A DNA stretch of 64,000 bases from an uncultured Coriobacteriaceae bacterium (GTDB taxonomy: Bacteria; Actinomycetota; Coriobacteriia; Coriobacteriales; Atopobiaceae). Below the pieces are notes generated by a model. The model saw only the letters and a list, made by a program, of their open reading frames with translations, ran no database searches and had not been told where the DNA came from. The stretch spans positions 1 through 64,000 of the forward strand of contig CACZCK010000005.1 of the NCBI GenBank assembly GCA_902779675.1, read 5' to 3'. This document shows, piece after piece, positions 8,097-16,529 of this stretch (its first letter is position 1; the number at the start of each line of letters is the position of its first letter). The position numbers and the translations under genes are program-made.

Positions 8097-11000
8097 CTAG
8101 GCACGCGTCGCGCTCCCGTCGATGGTGACCTGCTCGGTCAGGCCGTACCCGGAGGGGCTGCGGTCGTCCAGCACGCGTCCGTCGTCGTTGAGGATCCCCT
8201 TGTTGTTCTCCAGCACAGCGTTCAGCAGCGAGCTGGCCACGGTGACCTCGATCTGGTTCTCGCCGGGCTTGACCAGCGCGCTGACGTCGGCGTCGCCGCT
8301 GGCTTGGTCCACGGTCACCTCGGTGCCGTTGACCTTGACGCCGTAGGCGTCCCTCACGTGGCCCATGTGCAGCCAGGCAGCCTGGCCCTCGGCGAAGCCC
8401 TCGGGCATCTCGAACGTGGCGGTGTAGGTGCCCACGCCTGAGACATGCTCGAGCTTCTTGTCCAGCTCGTTCCAGGGCTTGAGCGCGTCGATGGCGCCCA
8501 GGTCGATGGCGGCCTTCTCGGTGTCGAGCACGGTGGCACCGGGCGTCCAGCTCTCCACGGAGAGGCTCCAGCCTGCGAGCTCCACGGAGCCCTCCATAGG
8601 CGTGGCAGCCTCGGCCTCTGCCGCGAGCTCGTCCGTCGTGAGCACGACCACGAGGGAGTCGTTGGGGGCGATGGTCACGTCCACGGCCACGCCGCCGTCC
8701 ACGGCCTTCCAGCTCTCGGCCACCTTGGCCTCGCCGGTCCAGGCGTCGAGCACGTACGGGGTGCCCTCGCCCTTGAGGGTGACGGTGGTCTCCACTGCCT
8801 TGGCGTCGTGGATCTCGCGGTACATGTCGGTGCCGGCGTAGTTGTACAGGAAGTAGTAGTCGCGGGCGTCGTCAGCGCGGTGCGCGGCGAGCAGCGTCTG
8901 GCCGTCGTAGCTGGCGGCGGGGGCGACGCCGGCGTCAGTCAGTGCGCCAAGCACATCGTCAACAGTGGCGACGGTCACCACGTTGTCGTGTGCGAGCAGT
9001 GTCTCCATGCCTTCGGTGATGTCGGCGTCCTCCATGGATGAAGTCACAGTGGCCGTATCTCCGACGAAGACGATGGGCAGGCCCGCCTCGGCGTACTCGT
9101 TCAGGCGGTCGACCACGGCGGAGGGAAGCGCGTCCTCCTGGTTGACGACCAGGGCCTTGTAGGCGGTGCCGTCGGCGTCAAGCACGCCGTCGGTCACGAC
9201 CATGTTGTCGAGCGCGAGGGTCGCGGGGGCCACGAAGTCGTAGCTGTAGCCAGCCTGCTCGAGGGATGTGGTGTCGAAGAGCTTGTCGGGGCCCCAGAAG
9301 TCGATGACCTCGTAGTAGCTGTGGCGGTACACGGCCACGTCCACCTTCGGCTGGCCCTGGCGCAGCACGTACTGGTTGCGCGCCACGAAGTCGAGGTAGG
9401 TCTTGGCGAACATCCAGTTGGGCTGGCGCTCGCCCCAGCTGTTGCACCAGCGGGAGCTCTCGAAGCCGCTGAAGCCAGGCCATTCCACGCCGTCGACCGT
9501 GCCGCCATTGTAGGCGCCAGAGTAGGGATAGCCATGGAAGACGACCTGGTTCACGCCGCTCGCGAAAGCGCGCTGGTCGTGCCAGATGTGGTCAAGGAAG
9601 GTCTGCTCGTAGTTGCCAGAGTTGAGCTCGCCGTTACCGCGCGTACCGTAGTTGCCGTCGTCCTTCTTGGGGTTCCAGGTCTCGGTCCACTCGGCTGCGG
9701 TCTCCATGGAGTAGATCTCGCGGTCCATGGCGTGGACAGCGCCCGCCTGCAGGCGGTAGAAGTCCATGTGGTCGTTGCCAAAGAGCGACTCGGTCTCGGG
9801 GATGTCCGGATAGAGGGCCGTCTGGGCGACCTCCATGTCCTTGCCGTAGGAGGTCTGGTAGCGCAGGGTCACGCCGTTCTTTGCGGCCCACTCGGCGATG
9901 GGCTGCACGTGGTTGGCCTCGTAGAGCTCGGTCAGCAGCTCGCGCCAGTCGTTGAGCACCTGGCTGGAGTTCTTGTCGAAGGAGAACTCGGGCACGGGCT
10001 CGCCCATGTAGTTGCCGGTGGCGCCCCAGTTGCCGTCCTCCCAGTTGCCGCCCTCGTCATAGATCGCGGGCAGGTACGGGGTCACGTCGTAGCCGAAGCG
10101 CGCCTGGAAGGCGTCCTGGATGCCGTAGGTCCAGTCTGCCTGCGTCTCGAACTCGAGCGAGTCGACGAAGAGGCTGCGGACGCTCTTCCACGCGTCGCCG
10201 TAGTACGGGATGAGGTTCTCGTCCCAGTAGCCGGTGAGGGCGTCCGCCGCCGCGCGCGAGAAGTGGTCGAGCTGGATGTTGCCGTACTTGGTGTTGCCCG
10301 CTGGGTGCTGGTACCAGGCGTACACCAGGTAGGTGCCGTCCTCCTCGGGCGTGAAGGCGACGGACTTGGTGTCGTCGCCGGTGACGGATGCGAGGTCGAG
10401 CGCCTGGGCGCTGTCCCACAGCAGCGTCTCGCCGTCGGCGTCGTAGCGGGCGACGGTCACGCCCACGAGCTCCACGGTGCCGTCCACGGCCGCCGCGTCG
10501 TCGATGGCCTCCTGGTTGGCGGGCAGCTCGACGGTCGTCTCCTCGCCGGCCTTGCCCTCCACGTCCACGTGCGCGCCGTCCATCTCCATCTGGGCGCCCT
10601 GCGCGGGGTCGTCCGCGTCGGTGATGCCGGGGAGCGCAAGCGGCCACGCCGGGGTCATAGTGAAGTCGATGGTGAAGTCGTGCTCCCCCGCGACCTCGAG
10701 AATGTGCTTGGTGATGGCCTTCCACTCGTCGCTGCCCCAGTCGAGCTCGCCCTCGCCGTCACCGCCGGCGGTGGACACGGGCACGATCTCGGCGCCGCCG
10801 AAGCCGGCCTCGACCATGGACTCGATCTCGTGCTCGACCTCGTCTTCGTCCATCTGCGAGCCGGGCACCCACCAGCGCGTGAGCGGGCGGTCGCGCATGT
10901 CGGGCTCGGCGAAGCGCCCCAGCAGCTCGTCGGCGCCGACGGATGCCGTCGTGGTTTCGAAGCCCTCCTGCACGACCGGCGTCGCAGCCTGCGTCGTCGG

Positions 11001-11111
11001 CGTCTCAGCAGTGGCACCACCCTGCGTATCGGCCGTCTGCTGGCCGCAGGCCGCGAGCGACAGGATGAGCGCCGCCGTGGCGAGCGTCGTCCCTACGGTT
11101 CTCCCTCTCAT
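8097..11111 (-). CDS. GH106-like alpha-L-rhamnosidase lipoprotein
   Basis: A 1,004-residue exported enzyme. The N-terminus is a lipoprotein signal peptide ending in the lipobox LAAC (Cys near residue 22), so it should be anchored outside the membrane. The mature start (RPLTRWWVPGSQMDEDEVE, then GFGGAEIVPVS) matches glycoside hydrolase family 106, which releases terminal L-rhamnose from plant glycans and glycosides. The C-terminal ~200 residues look like a beta-sandwich sugar-binding domain (AAWLHMGHVRDAYGVKVNG). The ATG follows AAGGAAAGGG. It is divergent from a TetR regulator with repeated operator-like sites. Substrate specificity is inferred from family only. Confidence 0.75.
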   Translation of the reverse strand: MRGRTVGTTLATAALILSLAACGQQTADTQGGATAETPTTQAATPVVQEGFETTTASVGADELLGRFAEPDMRDRPLTRWWVPGSQMDEDEVEHEIESMVEAGFGGAEIVPVSTAGGDGEGELDWGSDEWKAITKHILEVAGEHDFTIDFTMTPAWPLALPGITDADDPAQGAQMEMDGAHVDVEGKAGEETTVELPANQEAIDDAAAVDGTVELVGVTVARYDADGETLLWDSAQALDLASVTGDDTKSVAFTPEEDGTYLVYAWYQHPAGNTKYGNIQLDHFSRAAADALTGYWDENLIPYYGDAWKSVRSLFVDSLEFETQADWTYGIQDAFQARFGYDVTPYLPAIYDEGGNWEDGNWGATGNYMGEPVPEFSFDKNSSQVLNDWRELLTELYEANHVQPIAEWAAKNGVTLRYQTSYGKDMEVAQTALYPDIPETESLFGNDHMDFYRLQAGAVHAMDREIYSMETAAEWTETWNPKKDDGNYGTRGNGELNSGNYEQTFLDHIWHDQRAFASGVNQVVFHGYPYSGAYNGGTVDGVEWPGFSGFESSRWCNSWGERQPNWMFAKTYLDFVARNQYVLRQGQPKVDVAVYRHSYYEVIDFWGPDKLFDTTSLEQAGYSYDFVAPATLALDNMVVTDGVLDADGTAYKALVVNQEDALPSAVVDRLNEYAEAGLPIVFVGDTATVTSSMEDADITEGMETLLAHDNVVTVATVDDVLGALTDAGVAPAASYDGQTLLAAHRADDARDYYFLYNYAGTDMYREIHDAKAVETTVTLKGEGTPYVLDAWTGEAKVAESWKAVDGGVAVDVTIAPNDSLVVVLTTDELAAEAEAATPMEGSVELAGWSLSVESWTPGATVLDTEKAAIDLGAIDALKPWNELDKKLEHVSGVGTYTATFEMPEGFAEGQAAWLHMGHVRDAYGVKVNGTEVTVDQASGDADVSALVKPGENQIEVTVASSLLNAVLENNKGILNDDGRVLDDRSPSGYGLTEQVTIDGSATRA

Positions 11112-11195
11112 GTCCCTTTCCTTCCTCTCTCATCCTCCGGATCTGGACGGTATGTCGCTCTCATCTCCCAAATGCGCACATTTTCGCGACACTCC

Positions 11196-11264
11196 GTTCG
11201 TTATCTGTTAGAATACGAACGCGACGTTCGTTATCTGTTAGAATACGAACGCGACGTTCGTTAT
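11196..11264. repeat. tandem 30-bp operator-like repeats
   Basis: Two exact 30-bp copies (11196-11225, 11226-11255) and a 9-bp partial third. Each copy contains CGTTCGT and ACGAACG as inverted arms around TATCTGTTAGAAT, which resembles a -10 region. They lie in the 241-bp gap between the divergent GH106 and TetR genes. They are likely TetR operators overlapping a promoter. Confidence 0.6.
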
Positions 11265-11352
11265 ACAAGGTCACAGGAGCTGCCTTGATGAGATGTCGAA
11301 CGCTTCTGGCGACTTCGTTCGATAGGTTTCCACGAGAGGCAAAGGTGAGGTC

Positions 11353-11934
11353 ATGGACAAGCGCGTTGAGCGCACGAAGGGCACAATCCGCAGGACGCTG
11401 CTCTCCCTCATGGGCGAGAGGCCGGTGGAGCGCATCACCACCACCGAGCTCTGCCGCGAGGCGCACATCAACCGCAACACCTTTTACGCGCACTACGGCT
11501 CGCCCGAGGACGTGCTACGCGAGGTCGAGGACGAGCTCGTGGCGAGTATTGGGCAGGAGCTGAGGAAGGGCTACGAGGAGGGTGGGGTCACCCTGGCGAT
11601 GACCCGCCACGTGGCGAGGCACCAGGAGCTCTACCGGGCGCTCTGGCGCTGCAAGAGCTCGCGGCTCAAGGAGCGCGCCATGGACCTCGTCATCGGCAGG
11701 AGCCTCGGCGTGTGGCGGGGCGAGGGCCTCTCCACACTCAGTGAGGGGGAGCTCTTCCTGCGCTACGCCGCGCAGGGCTCTCTCGCTGTGGTGGAGCGCT
11801 GGCTCTACGACGGCTGCCGCGCAACACCCGAGGAGATCACCGAGCTGATCGACCGGTTCACACTCGAGGGCAAGCGCGGCCTCGGGCCCGCGCAGCCTGC
11901 AGGCTGCGCCCCTTCCATTCCGCCACTGCAATAG
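11353..11934 (+). CDS. TetR/AcrR family regulator
   Basis: A 193-residue regulator. The N-terminal HTH (about residues 10-55) shows RITTTELCREAHINRNTFYAH, the TetR recognition-helix pattern. The C-terminal ligand domain is of the short TetR_C type seen in gut Actinobacteria and Firmicutes. The ATG follows AAAGGTGAGG. Its position across the tandem repeats from the GH106 gene makes the rhamnosidase its likely target. Confidence 0.85.
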   Translation: MDKRVERTKGTIRRTLLSLMGERPVERITTTELCREAHINRNTFYAHYGSPEDVLREVEDELVASIGQELRKGYEEGGVTLAMTRHVARHQELYRALWRCKSSRLKERAMDLVIGRSLGVWRGEGLSTLSEGELFLRYAAQGSLAVVERWLYDGCRATPEEITELIDRFTLEGKRGLGPAQPAGCAPSIPPLQ

Positions 11935-12390
11935 CATGCACCAAATACGGCAAGCCTGGCTCTTTCCTGCGCGGCGAGAGGCGCTCAGGATCGCAGGGCC
12001 GCGATGCACGCTGACCGCTTACCGATTCGCTGTCCTGCAAAGAGGGCGCCGTTTTACCGGCTGGACCGATTATTGGGAATCGGCTGGACTGCGCATGAAA
12101 ACAGCCGCTCTACCTGCGGCTGCATTACTTTCCTGGGTATTCTGCATTACCCGGGCCAGGGTCGGTCGGGTACAGGTGCCCCTCTCAGCTAACGCGGCGT
12201 TGACCCCCATGTGCGTCAACCTCACGCGCGCGAGAGCCGCGAAGCGGCTCCGCGTGTGATTCTGCCTCGCCGCAAGCTCCCGTCTCGGATGCCATTGTAG
12301 CGCAAGGGATGCGCGTCGCAACTGGCACGCATGACATGGTGTCATGTGTGATGGTGTTCTCGACTACACTACGAGACGAACAGAAGAACG
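11935..12390. other. 456-bp intergenic region
   Basis: It lies between the convergent TetR and DUF3800 genes. Apart from TPP-like RNA copy A I see no open frame with a ribosome site and no repeat. Confidence 0.5.
12098..12192 (-). ncRNA. TPP-riboswitch-like RNA with terminator, copy A
   Basis: Read on the minus strand, the element has CTGAGAGG (12181-12188), then ACCCTGGCCCGGGTAATG, resembling the thi-box core ACCTGATCTGGATAATG. A stem CAGCCGC/GCGGCTG (12102-12108 with 12116-12122) follows and is trailed by TTTTC. The canonical GCCAGCG segment after TAATG is missing; a GGGTA..TACCC stem and a second TAATG replace it. No minus-strand gene lies downstream: the next gene, TetR, is convergent. 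It shares sequence and layout with copy B at 16372-16495. Confidence 0.45.
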
Positions 12391-13059
12391 CTAGATGGAC
12401 TTCCTCCGCGCCTGCTTGAGGAAGTTGCGCTTGAAGTCTCCCCTGAGCCCGTAGAACTTGCGGTACGTGTTGGACTCCTCTCCGCGCTCATACCTGATGG
12501 CTGCCAGCTCGATGGAGCAGAAGTAGTCGGCCGCCTGTGCGAGCCTGCGGTCCTGGTATCCGATGAGGCGATAGTCGGCGACGCCGCTCCCCAGCAGGTA
12601 GTCGAACGCCTCGTGAAGCGCGTGGGTTACGGCCGCCTGCCCCTCGTCGTAATAAATCGGCACCCTGTCAAACGACTGGAACCACTCGAGATTGTCGTAG
12701 ACGAAGTTCACGATGTCACGCCTCATCCTGGCGGAGAGAGTCTTCGCATCGGTGTCGTAGGAGTCGTACACGAAGGTCCTGTACCGCACGGGTGCCTTCT
12801 GCATGAAGATGTTGAAGTGGATGAGCAGCTTCTTCCTGACGGACTGGCCGATGCCCTCATAGTCGCCATGTCCGTGGAGCAGGTCCTTCATGTGGAACGC
12901 TATGTCTGGTAGCCCGTTCTGTGCCACGTGCGACTCGTAGTCGCTGACGAATGGGCCGAGGGGCGTGGACTGGTCGTGCAGGACGAGCGTGAGCAGGTAG
13001 TAGCCTGCAGACATGTCCTGTTGGCCAGCCTCGTCGCAGAACACAGACAGCAGTGCCAA
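12391..13059 (-). CDS. DUF3800 protein (RNase H-like fold), island gene
   Basis: A 222-residue DUF3800 protein. Visible motifs are CDEAG at residue 8, FHMKDL near 55, YYDEGQ near 140 and QDRRLAQAADYFCSIEL near 170. These acidic and polar positions fit the RNase H-like active site proposed for this family, whose members are often found in mobile or defence loci; the activity is unproven. The start is TTG, 7 bases after GGAGG. The gene lies 101 bp downstream of the primase-helicase gene, with a terminator-like hairpin between them. Confidence 0.75.
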   Translation of the reverse strand: MALLSVFCDEAGQQDMSAGYYLLTLVLHDQSTPLGPFVSDYESHVAQNGLPDIAFHMKDLLHGHGDYEGIGQSVRKKLLIHFNIFMQKAPVRYRTFVYDSYDTDAKTLSARMRRDIVNFVYDNLEWFQSFDRVPIYYDEGQAAVTHALHEAFDYLLGSGVADYRLIGYQDRRLAQAADYFCSIELAAIRYERGEESNTYRKFYGLRGDFKRNFLKQARRKSI

Positions 13060-13084
13060 CGCAAAACCTCCCCATAAAGAAAGT

Positions 13085-13104
13085 GCCAGGGGATTACCCC
13101 TGGC
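13085..13104 (-). terminator. terminator-like hairpin between the primase-helicase and DUF3800 genes
   Basis: Perfect 8-bp arms GCCAGGGG and CCCCTGGC around a 4-base loop. On the minus strand it is followed by ACTTTCTTTATG and then by the DUF3800 ribosome site. It may attenuate or separate the two genes. Confidence 0.5.
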
Positions 13105-13160
13105 TCTTGGAACCTCGGCTTGCGCCTCAGCAATTCATTTATACCACACTACGCACGTCC

Positions 13161-16100
13161 CTATACGTCATTTTTCGTCAGCACGTCCGCGAGCTCCGCG
13201 GCCACCTCGCGGCTCACGAAGCGGAGCGCACAGTCGTCCCTTCGCGGGTGCGCCAGAGGGGCTGTGTCCCCGCACCATACGAGGGATCCGTCTATCACGA
13301 CGACGTCGAGCGGCTCCCCACCGTTCGCGAACCGCACCTCGCAGCCGAGGTCGCGCAGCGCCGCAATCACCTGCCACCACTCCGTGGAGGGCTTCCGTGG
13401 CTCCCTGAGCACGATCTCCACGGCGACGCCCCTCCCTATGGCGGCGCTAAGCGACTCGAACATCGCCCTCACGCGCGCGAACCTCGCCCACGAGCTAGAC
13501 ATGATCACACGGGATGAGCTGTCGGCCAGGTCCGCCATCAGGACCTCCGAGGACTCCCTGCCAGCGAACAGGTGGCCAACCGGCTCCGGCCTCCCCTCGA
13601 GGCCGACGAGCCCGAGGTCCTCGCCATCCGCCGTCCGGTAGCCGAGCTTCGCGTACGCCTTCGCGCGCCTGCGCCACTCCCTGTCGAGCATGGGGATGGC
13701 TGGGTCGACGTAGTCCATCACGACGACCTCCGTCTTTCCCTCTCGCACGCGGTGGAGGCGCCCGACCCACTGGGCGAGCGTCCCCTCGAAGGCAATCGGC
13801 CCCGCAAGGAGCAGCGTGTCAAGCCTATCGAGGTCGAAGCCCTCCCCCACGTAGCTTCCCGTCGCCACCACACAGAGCGGTCGGTCCGTCGGTACGGCTT
13901 GGAGCTCCTCGAGTCGTTGGCGCCTCATCGCGTCGTCGTCGCTACCCACCAGCAGTATCACGGAGGCATCCAGCGCATCGACAAGGGTGGTGATTGTGCA
14001 CGCGAGCGTCCGCGCGTGCTCCACGCGCCTCGTCAGCACGAGCGGCGTCCTGCCCAGCCTCATGGCGCGGGCCGCGTCGGTCGCCACCAGGTGGTTCCGC
14101 TCCTCATTCGCGCTGATGTAGTCGACGACCTGGTGCCATGTCGGCCGGACCTCGAAGTCCGGGCGCGCGGCGCTGATGCGCGGCACAAGCACCCGCCTCA
14201 TCCCCTGCTCCTCGATCTGGTCGGCGACCGCCACCTCGTGCCGGAGTGGCCCGCACTCGAGGAAGAGGATGCGGTCGAGCCCATCGTCGCGCTTGGGCGT
14301 CGCGGTCATGGCGTACACGTAGTGCGCGCGCACCGCCCCCAGGACCTCGAGCACCTTTGAGGCCGCGACGTGCTGCGCCTCGTCCACGATGACCATGCCG
14401 TACTCGGAGACGAACGAGCTGACGACGGAGTCGCCGGCGACCTCGCCTCTCTCGAAGAGCGACCCGGCAAGCGCCACGTCCACGATGCCGCTCCTAAGGG
14501 TCCTCCTGTCCCCGATGACGCCCACGACCCCTGGCTGGTGCTTCGCCTTCCTCCCCGTCGGCGTGAGCAGCACGGGTGGCTCGTCATCGATCCGTAGGAA
14601 CCTGGTCAGGCTCTCGCGCCACTGTCTGAGCAGCGTCGTGTTGGGCACGATGACGAGCGAGCTCACCTGGTGCGTCGCTATGACGGACGCCGCGATGACA
14701 GACTTGCCGAAGCCCGTCGGGGCGACGAGCACCCCAAGGTCGTGCCCGACGAGCTTGTCCCTACACGGCTGCTGCGTGTCCCTGAGCTCGCCAAGAAGGC
14801 GTGCGTGGATGCGCCTCCCCTCGGTCCGCCCGTCGGCGACGAAGGGCTCCGCGCCAGCGTCCCGCAAGACGGAGAGCGCCGAATCGGCGCACCCCCTCGG
14901 CAGGACGAGCTCGCCGCCATCGATCCTGCTCAGGTCGACGATACGCGGGGTTTCCCGCACCGAGAGGTGCATCCTGAGCCTCTTCGTGTACTCGGGGTTG
15001 CGGAAGGCGGCTAGGTTTCGCAAGCGGTTGACGATGCTCAGGGGGAGGCCGTCGCAGTCGACGCGGACGCCGTCCGCGAGAGCTACCCTTGCGACAGACG
15101 AGGTCTCCTGCGGGGCGTTGTCGGTCGACTTCTGGGTCACAGGTGCTTCCAACTTGATGGGTGTGATTCTTCTGCTCGTCCCCTCGGGGAGTCCGACGGG
15201 GTCCTTGCCGAACTCGACGGCGAGCTCAGCGATCGCGTCAGTGCTCGCCTTGGGAAGCGTGCTAAGGAAGGCGCACTGGTCGGGCAGCGTCTCGAAGCGG
15301 TCGTCGACGAAGACGCTGTTGCCCTTGCGGACCACCTCGCCCTGGAGCGGCAGCGCGATGAGGCTGCCCAGGTCGCCCTCGGCAACCGAGTCCTGCAGAG
15401 GAAAGAGCCGGTCGTACGAGCGGAAGCTCACGGCGACGCAGGCGTCGCGCGCCTCGGAGACGAGGCCCTCGCCCACGCGCCTGGCAAGCGATGCCTTGAC
15501 CGGCCCGTCGAAGAACACCCACACGTGGGCGCCGTTGCCGGAGCGGGAGCGCTCCACCGCAGGTGACAGGCCGTGCCTCCTGCAGGCGTCGCGGTACGCC
15601 GATGCGGCGTCCTGCCAACCCGGACCGTCGAAGTCCGCCGCGAGGAAATGGCAGACATCGCCGTCGACGACGTAGATGCCGACCGCCTGGATGCGCCCGC
15701 GCTCGTCGCGGCGGCCCGTGCAGTGAGCTTTCACGACCTCGTGCGTCAGCGGCATGTAGCTCGGGTGGTCGCAATCCCGGCACCTAGTCTTGGGGTCGGC
15801 AAGCCGCGGGCACGCGCCGCGCACCCACCTCAGGCGGCATGGCGGCCAGTAGCTCAGCTTGCCAGGCTTCGTCGCCTTGCCAACATAGCCCTCGCCATAG
15901 ACGTCGGTGCGGCCCCGAAAGAGCGACATGACGAGCGCCACCTTCTCGTCAAGCGAGCTGCCCTGCGTGACGGGGGCATCCCCATTAGGAGCGGCGGGTC
16001 CATCTGAAACGCCAGCGACAGGTGGCGCAGAGGCAGCGAGCCACTCCTCGAAGGTGGCATACCTCAGCTCGCCTGACTCGTTGCGACACAGGACGATGGC

Positions 16101-16184
16101 TCCCTCGCCCGTGGCATGCTCCACCATAGCCTCGAGACTGAAGGTCTGACCGTTAATGAGGGCGCTCTTCTCAAGCTCTCGCAT
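13161..16184 (-). CDS. TOTE-like primase-helicase-nuclease fusion
   Basis: A 1,007-residue multidomain protein. Residues about 85-270 carry an archaeo-eukaryotic primase domain: a Cys cluster (C116, C125, C135, C138), the DxD motif in LAADFDG (184-186), SGNGAHVWVFF (215-225) and FPLQD (261-265). Residues 480-860 are a superfamily II helicase with Walker A APTGFGKS (488-495), DEAQH (601-605), TATP (627-630) and QWVGRLHR (805-812). Residues about 870-1007 resemble a phospholipase-D-like domain (VVVIDGSLVWCGD) without a clear HxK. This order matches TOTE-type conflict-system proteins. The start at 16184 has GAGG at 6 bases. It pairs with the downstream DUF3800 gene; a defence role is inferred. 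Confidence 0.75.
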   Translation of the reverse strand: MRELEKSALINGQTFSLEAMVEHATGEGAIVLCRNESGELRYATFEEWLAASAPPVAGVSDGPAAPNGDAPVTQGSSLDEKVALVMSLFRGRTDVYGEGYVGKATKPGKLSYWPPCRLRWVRGACPRLADPKTRCRDCDHPSYMPLTHEVVKAHCTGRRDERGRIQAVGIYVVDGDVCHFLAADFDGPGWQDAASAYRDACRRHGLSPAVERSRSGNGAHVWVFFDGPVKASLARRVGEGLVSEARDACVAVSFRSYDRLFPLQDSVAEGDLGSLIALPLQGEVVRKGNSVFVDDRFETLPDQCAFLSTLPKASTDAIAELAVEFGKDPVGLPEGTSRRITPIKLEAPVTQKSTDNAPQETSSVARVALADGVRVDCDGLPLSIVNRLRNLAAFRNPEYTKRLRMHLSVRETPRIVDLSRIDGGELVLPRGCADSALSVLRDAGAEPFVADGRTEGRRIHARLLGELRDTQQPCRDKLVGHDLGVLVAPTGFGKSVIAASVIATHQVSSLVIVPNTTLLRQWRESLTRFLRIDDEPPVLLTPTGRKAKHQPGVVGVIGDRRTLRSGIVDVALAGSLFERGEVAGDSVVSSFVSEYGMVIVDEAQHVAASKVLEVLGAVRAHYVYAMTATPKRDDGLDRILFLECGPLRHEVAVADQIEEQGMRRVLVPRISAARPDFEVRPTWHQVVDYISANEERNHLVATDAARAMRLGRTPLVLTRRVEHARTLACTITTLVDALDASVILLVGSDDDAMRRQRLEELQAVPTDRPLCVVATGSYVGEGFDLDRLDTLLLAGPIAFEGTLAQWVGRLHRVREGKTEVVVMDYVDPAIPMLDREWRRRAKAYAKLGYRTADGEDLGLVGLEGRPEPVGHLFAGRESSEVLMADLADSSSRVIMSSSWARFARVRAMFESLSAAIGRGVAVEIVLREPRKPSTEWWQVIAALRDLGCEVRFANGGEPLDVVVIDGSLVWCGDTAPLAHPRRDDCALRFVSREVAAELADVLTKNDV

Positions 16185-16529
16185 GCGCGTACCTCGCCCG
16201 ACGTTGGCTGCAAGCTTTGGCTCAGTGTACCGAAGTTGGTGACTGACGCTGGCTTCCGCATCGCAGTCATGTCCTGCAAGGCACCGTTCGCCGATTCGGC
16301 ATCCAGTCCAGACGGCCTCGTGCACTGCCCTTTGACCTCGTGGACTGACCTCCGTGCACTTTCGTGGACCGCAAAAGAAAACAGCAGCTCAGAGGCTGCC
16401 GTCATTACATTCATGGGTCATAGTCATTACCCAGATCAGGTTGGAGCGTCGAGCGATTCGGTCGCTCCTCTCAGCCGCACCCTACAGCTCCTTGATGTCC
16501 GGTGTCCCTGCGAAACTGATTCCCAAGTC
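16185..16529. other. 345-bp intergenic region
   Basis: Holds TPP-like RNA copy B and, between it and the primase-helicase start, about 190 bp in which I see no further feature. Confidence 0.5.
16372..16495 (-). ncRNA. TPP-riboswitch-like RNA with terminator, copy B
   Basis: On the minus strand: GGGTGCGGCTGAGAGG (16474-16491), a stem-loop of GAGCG/CGCTC type, then AACCTGATCTGGGTAATG, which is very close to the thi-box core. The usual GCCAGCG continuation is replaced by a TGGGT..ACCCA stem and a second TAATG. A GCAGC/GCTGC stem (16384-16388, 16395-16399) with TGTTTTCTTTT makes an intrinsic terminator. The next minus-strand gene is the primase-helicase, about 190 bp on; no thiamin gene is present. 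It may be a degenerate TPP aptamer. Confidence 0.55.

Noticed and set aside
9321-11288. 655-codon plus-strand frame opposite the GH106 gene
   Set aside because: The predicted protein is biased to Val/Leu/Gly/His/Arg with no domain; the GH106 frame has a lipobox and family motifs.
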